From: Sideroxydans sp.
GTDB lineage: Bacteria; Pseudomonadota; Gammaproteobacteria; Burkholderiales; Gallionellaceae
Assembly: GCA_024636935.1 (NCBI GenBank)
Contig: JAGXGC010000029.1
Coordinates: 1-55,593 of the forward strand
Length of the DNA: 55,593 nt
Reading direction: 5' to 3'
The notes below the pieces were generated by a model, which worked only from the letters and a program-made list of their open reading frames with translations, searched no databases and had not been told where the DNA came from. A program made the translations under genes and the position numbers. Positions 17,421-27,441 of this stretch are shown piece by piece; position 1 is the stretch's first letter, and the number at the start of each line of letters is the position of its first letter.

Positions 17421-19406
17421 ATGCGTCAACTGCTGCTGAGCTGTGGTCTTGTACTCTGCCTTGCCCTGCCTTTGCATGCAGAGCAGAACGAAGAACTTGT
17501 TTCACTCAACTTCGTGAATGCCGACATCCAAGAAGTCATCAGTGCCATCTCACAGATATCCGGCAAAAACTTTCTGGTCGACCCGCGCGTGAAAGGGACC
17601 ATCAACATCGTCTCCGCCACGCCGGTCTCTACCGAACTTGCCTACGACATCCTGCTCTCCGCGCTGCGTATGCAAGGATATGCCTCCGTAGAATCTTCCG
17701 GCATCACCAAGATCATCCCCGAAGCCGATGCCAAGATGCATGTGGACACACTCGCCTCACCACAAGGCAGCGGTGACAAACTGGTCACGCGCGTGTTCAT
17801 CCTTAAGAATGAATCCGCCTCGCAACTGGTCAACGTGGTGCGTCCCATGATTGCACCGAACAATATGGTGGTGGCTTATCCGGCCAGCAATGTGCTGGTC
17901 GTCACTGACTATGCCAGCAGCATCCGCCGCATCGAAAAACTGATCCAGTCCATCGACAGGGCAGGCAACGATATGCCGCTGGTCATTCCGGTGAAATATG
18001 CTTCCGCCATCGACCTGGCGAACCTCATCAACAAACTGATGCCGGAAGCGACCACCGCACAGCCGGGGGACGACAACCAGCGCTTCGTACTCACCGCTGA
18101 CAGCCGCACCAATGCGCTGCTGCTGCGTTCTGACAATCCGGGGCGCATCGAACGGGTGAAACAGCTGGTCACCAATCTTGACAGTCCGGCCAATGTTCCC
18201 GGCAATATCCACGTCGTGACACTGAAGAATGCCGAAGCGCCAAAATTGGCGCAGACGCTGAATGCGATCCTGAGCGGTGCAGCGACTGCCGCAGCAGGCA
18301 CACCGCCATCCAGTGCAGCAAACATCCCGAGCAGCGGTGGCATGGTGCAGGCTGATGCTGCCTCCAATACCTTGATCGTCACCGCATCCGATCCTGTCTA
18401 CAACAACATCCGCTCTGTCATCGAAAAGCTGGATGTACGCCGCCCGCAAGTGTTCGTAGAGGCACTCATCGTCGAGGTCACCGCCGACAAGGCAGCCGAG
18501 TTCGGTGTGCAGTGGCAGAACATCAACGGCATCAACCAGCCCGGCACAAACATCATCGGCGGCACAAACTTCGGCAGCGCCAACAACATCATCGGCGCTT
18601 CGGCCAACATCGCCTCTGTCGGGCAGGGCATGAACATCGGCATCGTAAAAGGGACGACCACGCTGCTGGATGGAACGAAAGTTCTCAACCTCAGCATGCT
18701 GGCGCGCGCGCTGGAGAGCGACGCCAATGCCAACATCCTGTCCGCCCCGAATCTGATGACTCTGGACAACGAAGAAGCAAAGATCGTGGTCGGGCAGAAC
18801 GTGCCGTTCATCACCGGTTCCTACACCAACACTGGATCCAGCAGCACGGCGGCGAATCCGTTCCAGACCATCGAGCGCAAAGACGTTGGTCTGACCTTGA
18901 AGATCAAGCCGCAGATCATGCAGGGCGGCACAGTGAAATTGCAGGTGTATCAGGAAGTTTCCAGCGTAATCGCCTCATCGCTCACCTCCGCCACCGGCAT
19001 CACCACCAACAAGCGTTCGATCGAATCCAGCGTACTGGTTGACGAGAACCAGATCGTGGTGCTGGGCGGCCTGATCCAAGATTCAGTCAACAGCGTGCAG
19101 AACAAGACGCCCATCCTTGGCGACATTCCCATACTGGGGAATCTGTTCCGCTACGAGACGCGGCAACGCAGCAAGACCAACCTGATGGTGTTCATCCGCC
19201 CCTACATCATGTATCAAGCCGAAACCTCTCAACGGCTGTCCAACGAACGCTATGAACAGATCGGCAAGACACGCGAAGAGGCCAGACTGAACAACCATTG
19301 GATGCTACCAAACGACGATACCCAAGCGATGCCGTCGCTCAAGATAGACAGCGTACTCGACGCTGACAACCCGGCACCTCCGGCTACCGATACGTCCCAG
19401 CCATGA
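17421..19406 (+). CDS. gspD: Type II secretion system secretin GspD
   Basis: GspD forms the outer-membrane channel of type II secretion. The 661-residue protein has a signal peptide ending about residue 20 (PLHA), N0 to N3 ring-building domains (about 25-360) and a secretin domain (about 375-590) with VPFITG, KDVGLTLKIKPQI and LGGLIQDSVNSVQNKTPILG. Gly/Asn-rich insertions occur around residues 280-300 and 370-400. I chose the ATG at 17421 because it starts the signal peptide cleanly. A TTG at 17406 overlapping the gspC stop is possible and adds five residues. Confidence 0.95.
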   Translation: MRQLLLSCGLVLCLALPLHAEQNEELVSLNFVNADIQEVISAISQISGKNFLVDPRVKGTINIVSATPVSTELAYDILLSALRMQGYASVESSGITKIIPEADAKMHVDTLASPQGSGDKLVTRVFILKNESASQLVNVVRPMIAPNNMVVAYPASNVLVVTDYASSIRRIEKLIQSIDRAGNDMPLVIPVKYASAIDLANLINKLMPEATTAQPGDDNQRFVLTADSRTNALLLRSDNPGRIERVKQLVTNLDSPANVPGNIHVVTLKNAEAPKLAQTLNAILSGAATAAAGTPPSSAANIPSSGGMVQADAASNTLIVTASDPVYNNIRSVIEKLDVRRPQVFVEALIVEVTADKAAEFGVQWQNINGINQPGTNIIGGTNFGSANNIIGASANIASVGQGMNIGIVKGTTTLLDGTKVLNLSMLARALESDANANILSAPNLMTLDNEEAKIVVGQNVPFITGSYTNTGSSSTAANPFQTIERKDVGLTLKIKPQIMQGGTVKLQVYQEVSSVIASSLTSATGITTNKRSIESSVLVDENQIVVLGGLIQDSVNSVQNKTPILGDIPILGNLFRYETRQRSKTNLMVFIRPYIMYQAETSQRLSNERYEQIGKTREEARLNNHWMLPNDDTQAMPSLKIDSVLDADNPAPPATDTSQP

Positions 19407-20893
19407 TCCAGCCCGCAATCAATCGCCGCGCAGCGCACCGTCTGCCATACCCCTACGCCAAGATGCAGGGCGTTGTGCTGACCGATTGCAACGGTCTGGC
19501 TTCACTGTCCGTACGCCACGATGCAAAACCCGAAGCCATCGCCGAAGTGATGCGCCATCTTGCACTGAAGGTCGAGTCGACGCTGGTCGGAGCGGCAGAT
19601 TTTGAGCTCATCCTCAGCAAAGCCTACTCGCAAGCGGAAGACTCCACCGCCACACTGCTCGACGATGCCGAACAAGATATGGACCTATCGATGTTGTTGA
19701 ACGATCTGCCAAAATCCGCCGATCTGCTGGAATCGAAAGACGATGCACCGGTCATCCGCATGATCAATGCGCTGCTGGCGCAGGCCGTTCGTGACAATGC
19801 ATCCGACATCCACGTCGAACCCTTCGAGACGCGTTCCGTGGTGCGCTTTCGCCTCGACGGGACCCTGAAAGACATCGCCGAACCGCACCGCGCGCTGCAT
19901 GCCGCACTGGTATCGCGTATCAAAGTGATGGCGGATATGGACATCTCCGAGAAACGACTGCCGCAGGATGGCCGCATCTCACTGCGCCTAGCGGGCCGTC
20001 CGGTCGATGTGCGCGTTTCGACATTGCCCACCGGACATGGTGAGCGCGTGGTGATGCGTCTGCTGAATAAAGAAGCTGGACGTCTCGATCTCACCAAGCT
20101 TGGCATGGGTGAAAAATCTCTCCAAACCATGCTCCGCCTCACCAAGCAACCGCACGGCATCGTGCTGGTCACCGGCCCCACCGGTTCCGGTAAAACAACG
20201 ACTCTATATGCAGCACTGGCGTGCATAGACGCCACCACCACCAACGTGATGACCGTGGAAGATCCTGTGGAATACGACCTCGATGGAATCAGCCAAACCC
20301 AGGTCAACCCGCGCATCGATATGAGCTTCGCCCGAGCGTTACGCGCCATCCTGCGCCAAGACCCGGACGTGATCATGATCGGTGAGATCCGCGATCTGGA
20401 GACCGCCCAGATCGCCGTACAGTCCAGCCTCACCGGACATCTGGTTTTAGCCACGCTGCACACCAACGACACCGTGAGTGCCGTCACCCGCCTCACCGAC
20501 ATGGGTGTGGAGCCTTTCCTGCTGTCTTCGAGTATCGTCGGCGTGCTGGCACAACGATTGGTGCGACGCCTGTGTCCGGACTGCCGTAAGGCATACACGC
20601 CGGACGATACCGAACTCGCCCTGCTCGCCGCGCACGGCAAACCCGATGTGCTGTACCGCCCCATCGGCTGTCCCAGTTGCAATCAGACTGGCTATCGGGG
20701 TCGCACCGGTATTTACGAACTGCTGGAAGTAGATGATCAGCTGCGCAGCAAAATACACGCACGTCGCAGCGAACAGGAACTGCGCGACTACGCCCTGAAA
20801 AAGGGCATGCACAACCTGCGCGACGACGGACTACGCTGGGTCATGACGGGCGACACCTCGATGGAAGAAGTGATTCGCGCAACGCGCGATTAA
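19403..20893 (+). CDS. gspE: Type II secretion system ATPase GspE
   Basis: GspE powers pseudopilus assembly from the cytoplasm. The 496-residue protein has a short N-terminal domain (about 1-105), a PAS-like N2 domain with SDIHVEPFETRSVVRFRLDG, Walker A GPTGSGKT (258-265), an Asp box, Walker B DVIMIGEIRD (322-331), and the zinc-binding four-Cys module (Cys391, Cys394, Cys423, Cys426) typical of GspE. Its ATG overlaps the gspD stop by four bases. Confidence 0.97.
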   Translation: MIQPAINRRAAHRLPYPYAKMQGVVLTDCNGLASLSVRHDAKPEAIAEVMRHLALKVESTLVGAADFELILSKAYSQAEDSTATLLDDAEQDMDLSMLLNDLPKSADLLESKDDAPVIRMINALLAQAVRDNASDIHVEPFETRSVVRFRLDGTLKDIAEPHRALHAALVSRIKVMADMDISEKRLPQDGRISLRLAGRPVDVRVSTLPTGHGERVVMRLLNKEAGRLDLTKLGMGEKSLQTMLRLTKQPHGIVLVTGPTGSGKTTTLYAALACIDATTTNVMTVEDPVEYDLDGISQTQVNPRIDMSFARALRAILRQDPDVIMIGEIRDLETAQIAVQSSLTGHLVLATLHTNDTVSAVTRLTDMGVEPFLLSSSIVGVLAQRLVRRLCPDCRKAYTPDDTELALLAAHGKPDVLYRPIGCPSCNQTGYRGRTGIYELLEVDDQLRSKIHARRSEQELRDYALKKGMHNLRDDGLRWVMTGDTSMEEVIRATRD

Positions 20894-20904
20894 GGTCGAT
20901 CAAA

Positions 20905-22128
20905 ATGGCCAAATTCAACTATCAAGCACTCGACCCGGCAGGGAAACCCAGCAACGGCATGCTAGAAGCCGACTCTGTTCGGCTTGCCCGCACCCAGTTG
21001 CGCGAGCGCGGCTTGTTCGTAGTCGAGTTGAGCGACCTGTCCGATACATCGACTCAAGATTCCGCGCACAGATTCAATCTGCCTTTCCGCAAACGCATCC
21101 CGCTCTCCGAAGTCAGCCTCATGCTGCGCCAACTCGCCACCTTACTGGAAGCTGGACTGCCGCTGGAGCAGGCGCTGGCGGTGCTGATCGAACAAGGCGA
21201 CAACCCAGCCATGTGCCAGGTCATCGCCGCACTACGCTCGGAAGTATTGGCAGGCAGCACCCTAGCGCGCGCGATGGAAAAACACCGCAACACCTTCCCC
21301 GACATCCACCGTGCGCTGATACGCGCCGGCGAAGAATCCGGCGAACTTGACACTGTGATGGATAAACTCGCCAGCTATTCCGAGAACCAGCAAGCCCTGC
21401 AACAGAAGATCGGGCTGGCGATGGTGTATCCCGCCATCGTCATCTTCGTCGCTGTACTTGTGGTGGGCGGCCTGCTGTTGTTCGTGGTGCCGCCCGTGAT
21501 TGAGGTATTCCAGCAATCAAAACAGGAACTGCCTCTTCTCACACGCGCCCTGATCGCATTAAGCAATTTCCTCTCTGTCGCTTGGTTGTACCTGCTAGCA
21601 CTGACCGTGATCGGTGGCATCGTCACGCAGCGTGCCTTGCAACTGGAAACCGTGCGCAATCAATTCCATCTAAAACTGCTGCACCTGCCCGTGCTTGGAA
21701 AGCTGATACGCGGCAGCAACACTGCACGCATGGCGAGCACGCTGTCTATTCTGGTCGGCAGTGGCGTCGGACTGCTCACGGCACTCAATGCTGCCTGTGG
21801 TGTGATGAACAATCTGCCCATGCAGCGTGCGCTGGAAGATGCCGCCGCAAAAGTGCGCGAAGGTGTGACCTTGAGCCGCGCACTGGCCGCCTCCGGTCTA
21901 TTTCCACCGGTGCTGGTGCACCTCATCGCCAGCGGCGAGCAAAGCGGTCGCCTCGACATCATGCTCGATCGCGTCGCCAAACAGCAGACACAGGAAGTCG
22001 CGGGCTTCACCACCGCACTCACCGCCATCCTTGAACCCGTACTGATCCTGTTCATGGGAGCAGTGGTGTTGCTGATCGTGCTGTCGATATTACTGCCCAT
22101 CATCCAGATGAATCAGATGGTGAAGTGA
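20905..22128 (+). CDS. gspF: Type II secretion system inner-membrane protein GspF
   Basis: GspF is the polytopic platform protein contacting GspE and GspL. The 407-residue protein has two homologous cytoplasmic helical domains (about 65-190 and 270-390), each followed by membrane segments, with three helices in all. Family segments include LRQLATLLEAGLPLEQAL and LSILVGSGVGLLTAL. It begins 11 bases after gspE. Confidence 0.96.
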   Translation: MAKFNYQALDPAGKPSNGMLEADSVRLARTQLRERGLFVVELSDLSDTSTQDSAHRFNLPFRKRIPLSEVSLMLRQLATLLEAGLPLEQALAVLIEQGDNPAMCQVIAALRSEVLAGSTLARAMEKHRNTFPDIHRALIRAGEESGELDTVMDKLASYSENQQALQQKIGLAMVYPAIVIFVAVLVVGGLLLFVVPPVIEVFQQSKQELPLLTRALIALSNFLSVAWLYLLALTVIGGIVTQRALQLETVRNQFHLKLLHLPVLGKLIRGSNTARMASTLSILVGSGVGLLTALNAACGVMNNLPMQRALEDAAAKVREGVTLSRALAASGLFPPVLVHLIASGEQSGRLDIMLDRVAKQQTQEVAGFTTALTAILEPVLILFMGAVVLLIVLSILLPIIQMNQMVK

Positions 22129-22174
22129 CGATTGATCGATAGTTTGAATTGATATTTGCCAAGGAAGATATGAC

Positions 22175-22597
22175 ATGAAAAAACATTCCGGTTTCACCCT
22201 AATCGAAGTGATGGTCGTGATCCTCATCATCGGCGTATTGGCCGCGCTGGTCGTTCCAAAAGTTATGAGCCGGCCGGATGAAGCGCGCATCACTGCCGCC
22301 AAACAAGACATCGCCACCATCTCACAAGCGCTCAATCTCTACAAGCTGGACAATGGCCGCTATCCCAACACCGAGCAGGGGCTGGCGGCACTGGTGAAAA
22401 AACCCGGTATCGCCCCTATCCCGACCAACTGGAAGATTGATGGGTATCTAGACAGGGTACCGAAAGATCCGTGGGGTACGCCATACCAATATCTGCAGCC
22501 CGGTGTGCGCGGCACGATCGACGTATTCAGCCTTGGGGCGGACCAAGCCAGCGGCGGTGAAGGCAGCGACGCCGATATCGGCTCGTGGCAGGACTGA
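22175..22597 (+). CDS. gspG: Type II secretion major pseudopilin GspG
   Basis: GspG is the major subunit of the pseudopilus. The 140-residue protein has a prepilin leader cut after Gly6 (MKKHSG then [14 protein letters not shown]), with Glu5 of the mature protein kept. The C-terminal domain carries the GspG features [12 protein letters not shown] and a C-terminal calcium-site loop region (DPWGTPYQY and [12 protein letters not shown]). An AAGGAAG ribosome site precedes it in the 46-base gap after gspF. Confidence 0.97.
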   Translation: MKKHSGFTLIEVMVVILIIGVLAALVVPKVMSRPDEARITAAKQDIATISQALNLYKLDNGRYPNTEQGLAALVKKPGIAPIPTNWKIDGYLDRVPKDPWGTPYQYLQPGVRGTIDVFSLGADQASGGEGSDADIGSWQD

Positions 22598-22611
22598 TCT
22601 CAAACATCACC

Positions 22612-23082
22612 ATGCGCGGCTTCACACTATTGGAGATGTTGGTGGCGCTGGTGGTCGCCAGCATCATGCTTGCCGTGGTGACGCTCAATCTGATGCCGAG
22701 TGCGCAAAGCGTGCTAAAGGATGAATCGCAACGCCTTGCTTTCCTGATGGAGAACGGCGCGATGGCTTCACAGGCAGGCGGGCAATCGCTGGCATGGTCC
22801 GGTAGCGGTGCCAGTTACCGTTTCTGGAAGCGCACGAAAGAAGGCGAATGGGCACGCATTGAGCGCGACAATCTACTGCATCCTCGCGCGTTGCCGGAAG
22901 GGATGTATATAGGAGAAGTCAGCTTAGACGGTCGGCGCCTAGAACCTGGGGCGCTGGTCATACTCAGCCCCGAGTTGGTCGCCAGAAATTTTCGTGTGAG
23001 TCTGCACAGTGCCGAGTTGCTTTCCGAAGTCGTCGGCAACGGCTTAGGAAAGGTGGAGACCGTTGCGGGGATGCAGCCATGA
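22612..23082 (+). CDS. gspH: Type II secretion minor pseudopilin GspH
   Basis: GspH is a minor pseudopilin. The 156-residue protein has a very short leader (MRG) before FTLLEMLVALVVASIML, and the C-terminal domain has GspH features such as the MENGAMASQAGGQSLAW segment. I chose the ATG at 22612 because it gives a proper prepilin N-terminus. An in-frame GTG at 22585 would overlap gspG and add nine residues. The ATG lies 14 bases after the gspG stop. Confidence 0.9.
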   Translation: MRGFTLLEMLVALVVASIMLAVVTLNLMPSAQSVLKDESQRLAFLMENGAMASQAGGQSLAWSGSGASYRFWKRTKEGEWARIERDNLLHPRALPEGMYIGEVSLDGRRLEPGALVILSPELVARNFRVSLHSAELLSEVVGNGLGKVETVAGMQP

Positions 23083-23456
23083 ACGTTGAAAAACAAACAG
23101 GCTTCACATTGCTCGAAGTGTTGGTCGCTCTCGCCATCCTCGCCATCACCATGACCGCCGTCTCGCGCACCACTAATTCCAGCGTGCTGCATGTGGAAGC
23201 TTTGCGCACTCGCGTCGTGGCAGACTGGGTCGCACAAAACCGTTTGGCACTGCATCAAGCACGCGGCGATTGGTTACCAACCGGCATCCAGAACGGAGAG
23301 GAAGTCCAAGCAGATATAGTCTACCCGTGGCGCGAAGAGATCATCGCCACCCCCAACCCCACTATGCGCCGCATCGTGGTGAACGTATATGCCCCGCATG
23401 ACAAGACGCAATCCTTGCGCGAACTGTCGGGTTATCTGGTCCTATACAAGCGATGA
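23079..23456 (+). CDS. gspI: Type II secretion minor pseudopilin GspI
   Basis: GspI is a minor pseudopilin of the tip complex with GspJ and GspK. The 125-residue protein has a prepilin leader (MNVEKQTG before FTLLEVLVALAILAIT) and the GspI segment WVAQNRLALHQ. It overlaps gspH and gspJ, each by four bases. Confidence 0.94.
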   Translation: MNVEKQTGFTLLEVLVALAILAITMTAVSRTTNSSVLHVEALRTRVVADWVAQNRLALHQARGDWLPTGIQNGEEVQADIVYPWREEIIATPNPTMRRIVVNVYAPHDKTQSLRELSGYLVLYKR

Positions 23457-24058
23457 AAAATACGCGCCATTCCGGCTTCACGCTGATCGAACTGCTGGTC
23501 GCACTGTTCGTGTTCGCCATTCTTGCCGTCACCGCCTATCGAGGACTGAACGCGGTGACGCAGACGCGCACCCACCTTGATCAGGAGACCCGAAAATGGC
23601 AAGCACTGGAACGTTTCTTCGCGCGACTGGACGGCGAGACGGCGCAAGTCTTGCCGCGCCCGGTTCGCACAGCGAATGGCGTGGAAGCCCCCGCATGGAT
23701 CGGCACGCCTTCCAGCATCGGAAGTCTGGAAGACGCGCAACTGGCATTCACACGCCATGGCGGGTTCGATGCTTCCGGCGCACCGCTACCTCCGCAGCGT
23801 ATCGGTTACCGCTTGCGTCTGGATAAACTAGAGTTGTTGCATTGGACGGCACTGGATAGCGCCCCGTATACCGTACCGAAAGTGGATGTGGTGCTGGATG
23901 AAGTGAATGCATTCAACTTGCGCTACCTGTCCAGCAGTTTCGCTTGGGAAGCGCAGTGGCCACCCCAAGCACCAGATGCGCATACACCAAAAGCTGTGGA
24001 GGTCGAGCTGATATTGAAGAGTGGCGAAAAACTGACCCGGATATTTTCATTGCGATGA
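23453..24058 (+). CDS. gspJ: Type II secretion minor pseudopilin GspJ
   Basis: GspJ is a minor pseudopilin of the tip complex. The 201-residue protein has a leader MKNTRHSG before FTLIELLVALFVFAILAV and the GspJ segment YRGLNAVTQTRTHLDQETRKW. Its start overlaps the gspI stop and its stop overlaps the gspK start. Confidence 0.94.
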   Translation: MKNTRHSGFTLIELLVALFVFAILAVTAYRGLNAVTQTRTHLDQETRKWQALERFFARLDGETAQVLPRPVRTANGVEAPAWIGTPSSIGSLEDAQLAFTRHGGFDASGAPLPPQRIGYRLRLDKLELLHWTALDSAPYTVPKVDVVLDEVNAFNLRYLSSSFAWEAQWPPQAPDAHTPKAVEVELILKSGEKLTRIFSLR

Positions 24059-24969
24059 AAAATCCCACACAAAAAGGCATGGCACTGGTGATGGTGTTGC
24101 TGATCGTGGCGATGGCAACCACCATCGCGGCATTCATGGCACAGCAGCAAGGTTTCTGGCAACGCGCGATGGAAAACGGTCGCGACCGCGCACAGGCGCG
24201 CCGCATCGCTGAAGCCGGCATAGACTGGGCGCGCGCCGTGCTGGCGGGCGATGCTTCGGTCAGTCAAAAGCTCGATCACGGCAAAGAGATGTGGGCGATG
24301 CGCTTGCCGGCTGTGCAACTGGAAGGCGGTGAAGTGCGCGGTGCGATCCACGACCAACAAGGGCTGTATAACCTGAATAATCTTGTGCGCGACGGCACGG
24401 TGAGCGCACCCGACCTGGCCAACTTCAGACGCTTGCTGGATACGCTAGGCTTGCCGCAGGACTTGGGTGGCACACTAGTGGACTGGCTGGATGCGAACAG
24501 CGAAACTTCGGCGAACGGCGCGGAAGACGAGTACTACATGAGCCGGGAACGTCCCTACCGCTGCGCGAACCGTCTGCTGTCCGATATGGGTGAACTGGCA
24601 TGGGTAAAAGGTTACGATGCCAGCACCATTCAGCGACTGGAACCATTCGTGAGCGTGCTGCCGGAATCGAACACACCGGTGAACGTGAATTTCGCACCGC
24701 CCGAAGTGTTGATCTCGGTACTGCCGGGACTATATCTGCAGGATGCGCGACGCATTCACCTGCAGATAAGTGAAACGCCCTTCAAAAGTGTGGAGGATTT
24801 TATGCAACAACTGCACATCAATCGAACGGGATCGGAGAACCTCAGCGTGAGCAGCAAATACTTCATGGTGACCGGATATGCCACGCAGGGCGAAGGAGAG
24901 TCGTCCGTGCATGCTTTGCTGAAACGTGACGACATCTGGGCGACACAAGTCAGGAAGAGTCTGCAATGA
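24055..24969 (+). CDS. gspK: Type II secretion minor pseudopilin GspK
   Basis: GspK is the large minor pseudopilin that caps the tip complex. The 304-residue protein has leader MKNPTQKG before MALVMVLLIVAMATTIAAF; position +5 is not Glu, as is usual for GspK. Segments RRIAEAGIDWARAVL, GLYNLNNLV and NVNFAPPEVL are family features. The ATG at 24055 overlaps the gspJ stop. An upstream frame start at 23944 is inside gspJ and has no leader. Confidence 0.94.
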   Translation: MKNPTQKGMALVMVLLIVAMATTIAAFMAQQQGFWQRAMENGRDRAQARRIAEAGIDWARAVLAGDASVSQKLDHGKEMWAMRLPAVQLEGGEVRGAIHDQQGLYNLNNLVRDGTVSAPDLANFRRLLDTLGLPQDLGGTLVDWLDANSETSANGAEDEYYMSRERPYRCANRLLSDMGELAWVKGYDASTIQRLEPFVSVLPESNTPVNVNFAPPEVLISVLPGLYLQDARRIHLQISETPFKSVEDFMQQLHINRTGSENLSVSSKYFMVTGYATQGEGESSVHALLKRDDIWATQVRKSLQ

Positions 24970-26174
24970 AACTACGTATCCACCTCTCTGCAAACTGGCA
25001 AGACGCAGCCTCGAACTGCGGCTGGGCACTACTGGATGATGACGGCAATGTGAACGATTCAGGCACAGGCACGCTGGCGTCCATGCCGCAGGCTGATGAG
25101 GCGGTGACCATCATAGCGGCGGATCGCGTGCTCTCCACCACCGCTGCCCTCCCAAAACTCAAACGCAATAAGCTGGAAACTGCACTGCCCTTCGTTCTGG
25201 AAGAAAGTGTGCTTGATGATATTAGCGAGATGCACGTTACCCCCGGCAACAAACTGCCGGACGGACGCACCGTACTCTACGTTGTGAACAAGAGCTGGTT
25301 GGCACGCTTTCTTGCCGCCAGCACCACCGCCAAACTGCACGTGCGCCGCATCGTACCGGAATACTGCATGCTACCGGTGCGCGACGGAGAATGGAGTGTG
25401 GCGTGGGACGGTACGCAGGGATTCATGGCGATGGCCGGGTATCTGGGCGGCGCACTGGATGGGGGAAGCGATACTTGCATCCCCGTTGCACTGCATCTGA
25501 GATTGGAACAGACAGCACCTGCCGCATTGCGATTGTTCACGCTGACCAGCGACGTGGAAACACCGAGTTGGGGCATTAAGGTTCCGGTGCTGTTCGAGCG
25601 GCAGCATTTCGACTGGCGCAAGGCAGACGTCCCCGCCGACGCACCCAATCTAATGTGGGGGAAATTCGCCCCCCCTCCACGCATCAACGAACTATGGCCC
25701 AAGCTGCGCCCTGCTCTTTTGGTGGCCTTGCTCTTACTTGGGGTGGAAATTGCGCTGACCAATCTCGAATGGGCGGTGCTTGCAAATGAGAAGCATCAAT
25801 TGACAGTAGCCATGACCGACACTTTCCGCGAAACGTTTGGCGCCGATGCAATCGTGGTCGATGCCCCTCTGCAGATGCGTCGCAACGTGGCCAGTCTGCG
25901 CCATGCGGCTGGTGTGGCAGACGATGCGGACTTTCTCCCTTTGCTGGAGAAGTTCTCGGCTGCTACCGATGACATTTCCGAACGCACTGTGAATACCATC
26001 CGTTATGAAGCCGGCAAGCTGGATGTGGAGCTGCGCCTGAGTGGAACAAACAATAGCGACCTGCTGCGCCAGCGTCTGGCCGAAAGCGGTTTATACATGC
26101 AGGTGACCAACAGCCAAATAACGAGCGACTCGCTCACGCTACAGTTGCGTTTGACTGCGGGAGGTGCGCGATGA
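24966..26174 (+). CDS. gspL: Type II secretion system protein GspL
   Basis: GspL recruits GspE to the membrane. The 402-residue protein has an actin-like cytoplasmic domain (about 1-235), one helix (about 244-262, rich in Leu) and a periplasmic ferredoxin-like domain (about 270-402) with TVNTIRYEAGKLDVELRL. It overlaps gspK and gspM by four bases each. Confidence 0.9.
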   Translation: MKLRIHLSANWQDAASNCGWALLDDDGNVNDSGTGTLASMPQADEAVTIIAADRVLSTTAALPKLKRNKLETALPFVLEESVLDDISEMHVTPGNKLPDGRTVLYVVNKSWLARFLAASTTAKLHVRRIVPEYCMLPVRDGEWSVAWDGTQGFMAMAGYLGGALDGGSDTCIPVALHLRLEQTAPAALRLFTLTSDVETPSWGIKVPVLFERQHFDWRKADVPADAPNLMWGKFAPPPRINELWPKLRPALLVALLLLGVEIALTNLEWAVLANEKHQLTVAMTDTFRETFGADAIVVDAPLQMRRNVASLRHAAGVADDADFLPLLEKFSAATDDISERTVNTIRYEAGKLDVELRLSGTNNSDLLRQRLAESGLYMQVTNSQITSDSLTLQLRLTAGGAR

Positions 26175-26674
26175 ATTCGAAACTCAAAGAATTGAAAGCC
26201 GTGCACTGGGATACGCTAAGCGGCGCCGAACAGCAAACCATACGCCGCGGTGCCTGGGTGCTGCTACCGCTACTGGCCTGGGGCCTGCTATGGCAACCCG
26301 CGCATCAGGCATTACCAAAACTGCAAGCGACGCTGCCGCTGCTACGAGCACAAGCCACCCAGATAAGAATGCAGGCAGGCGAGGTACAGACGCTGCGCCA
26401 GCGTGCGCAACTAGCCGTACTGGACAGCGATGCGCTGCGATCCACCGTAGAGCGTAGCGCGGGTGAATCCGGTCTCAGCTTCGTTGTCACGCCAGCAGAA
26501 CAAAACAGCGTGCACATCAGCGCCGAAGCGCTCTCCTTCGAGCAGTGGCTGATTTGGTTACACGCACTGCAACGCACACAACATATCCGTGTGTCGATGG
26601 CTATGCTTTCTGCCTCTCCAGTACCAGGCAAGATCAAGATCCAGGCCACGCTGAGCAACGGGGCTGACCAGTGA
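26171..26674 (+). CDS. gspM: Type II secretion system protein GspM
   Basis: GspM is a small inner-membrane partner of GspL. The 167-residue protein has a cytoplasmic N-terminus, one helix (about residues 28-47) and a periplasmic domain with a coiled stretch, ending in a segment with SFEQWLIWLHALQRTQHIRV. Sequence conservation in this family is low, so position between gspL and gspN supports the call. Confidence 0.85.
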   Translation: MNSKLKELKAVHWDTLSGAEQQTIRRGAWVLLPLLAWGLLWQPAHQALPKLQATLPLLRAQATQIRMQAGEVQTLRQRAQLAVLDSDALRSTVERSAGESGLSFVVTPAEQNSVHISAEALSFEQWLIWLHALQRTQHIRVSMAMLSASPVPGKIKIQATLSNGADQ

Positions 26675-27429
26675 GCCTGCACCGTCGCCTGTGGCTGATT
26701 CTTTTGTTCAGCACTGTATTCATGTTGAGCTTACTCGCGCTCGCGCCATCGACCTTGATGGGATATGTGCTGGAACGCGCCTCCGGTGGACAACTCATGC
26801 TGGCACGCACTCAGGGCACATTGTGGCAAGGCTCGGGCATCATGCTCTTGCAGAACGCAAGCGGCATCCGCTCGCTGGGGGCATATCGCTGGAATCTGCA
26901 ACCCTGGCAAGCTGCCATGCAGCTACAAGCAGGCAACTACGCGCCGATGTCCCTTCGATATCGTCCCTTGCTTGCACGTCTGGATATAGACGATCTGCGT
27001 CTCGACCTGCCCGCGGCCCTGCTCGAAGTCGCAGTACCGCAACTGCATCCATATCGCCTGCAAGGCGCATTACAAGCCCATGCCGACCATCTGCAACTGG
27101 ATGTACACGGCATGCTCGGACAGGTCACGATTGATTGGCTGCACGCTGCTTCCGGCATGTCCCCCATCTCACCGCTGGGTGACTACCGCATCATCCTGAA
27201 AGGCGACGGCCAACGGCTTGAAGCCAGCCTCGATACTCAAGCAGGCAAACTGCTACTGCAGGCCAAGGGGCATCTCGACCCGACCAAGGGTGTACAGATC
27301 AGCGGCACGGCACGGGCCGCCGCAGGTAGCGAAGATGAGCTGAACGAATTACTGCATTACATCGGCCCCGAAACACAGCCAGGCATTTATACTCTCTCCC
27401 TGATGCCGCAATCCATAGCCCTACCCTGA
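26671..27429 (+). CDS. gspN: Type II secretion system protein GspN
   Basis: GspN is an inner-membrane-anchored periplasmic protein found in some type II systems. The 252-residue protein has an N-terminal helix (about 8-28) and a beta-rich domain with the segment RASGGQLMLARTQGTLWQGSG, typical of the family. It starts at GTG (26671), overlapping the gspM stop. It closes the cluster. No gspO prepilin peptidase follows; aroE begins 12 bases later. Confidence 0.87.
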   Translation: MSLHRRLWLILLFSTVFMLSLLALAPSTLMGYVLERASGGQLMLARTQGTLWQGSGIMLLQNASGIRSLGAYRWNLQPWQAAMQLQAGNYAPMSLRYRPLLARLDIDDLRLDLPAALLEVAVPQLHPYRLQGALQAHADHLQLDVHGMLGQVTIDWLHAASGMSPISPLGDYRIILKGDGQRLEASLDTQAGKLLLQAKGHLDPTKGVQISGTARAAAGSEDELNELLHYIGPETQPGIYTLSLMPQSIALP

Positions 27430-27441
27430 TACTTATCCAGT

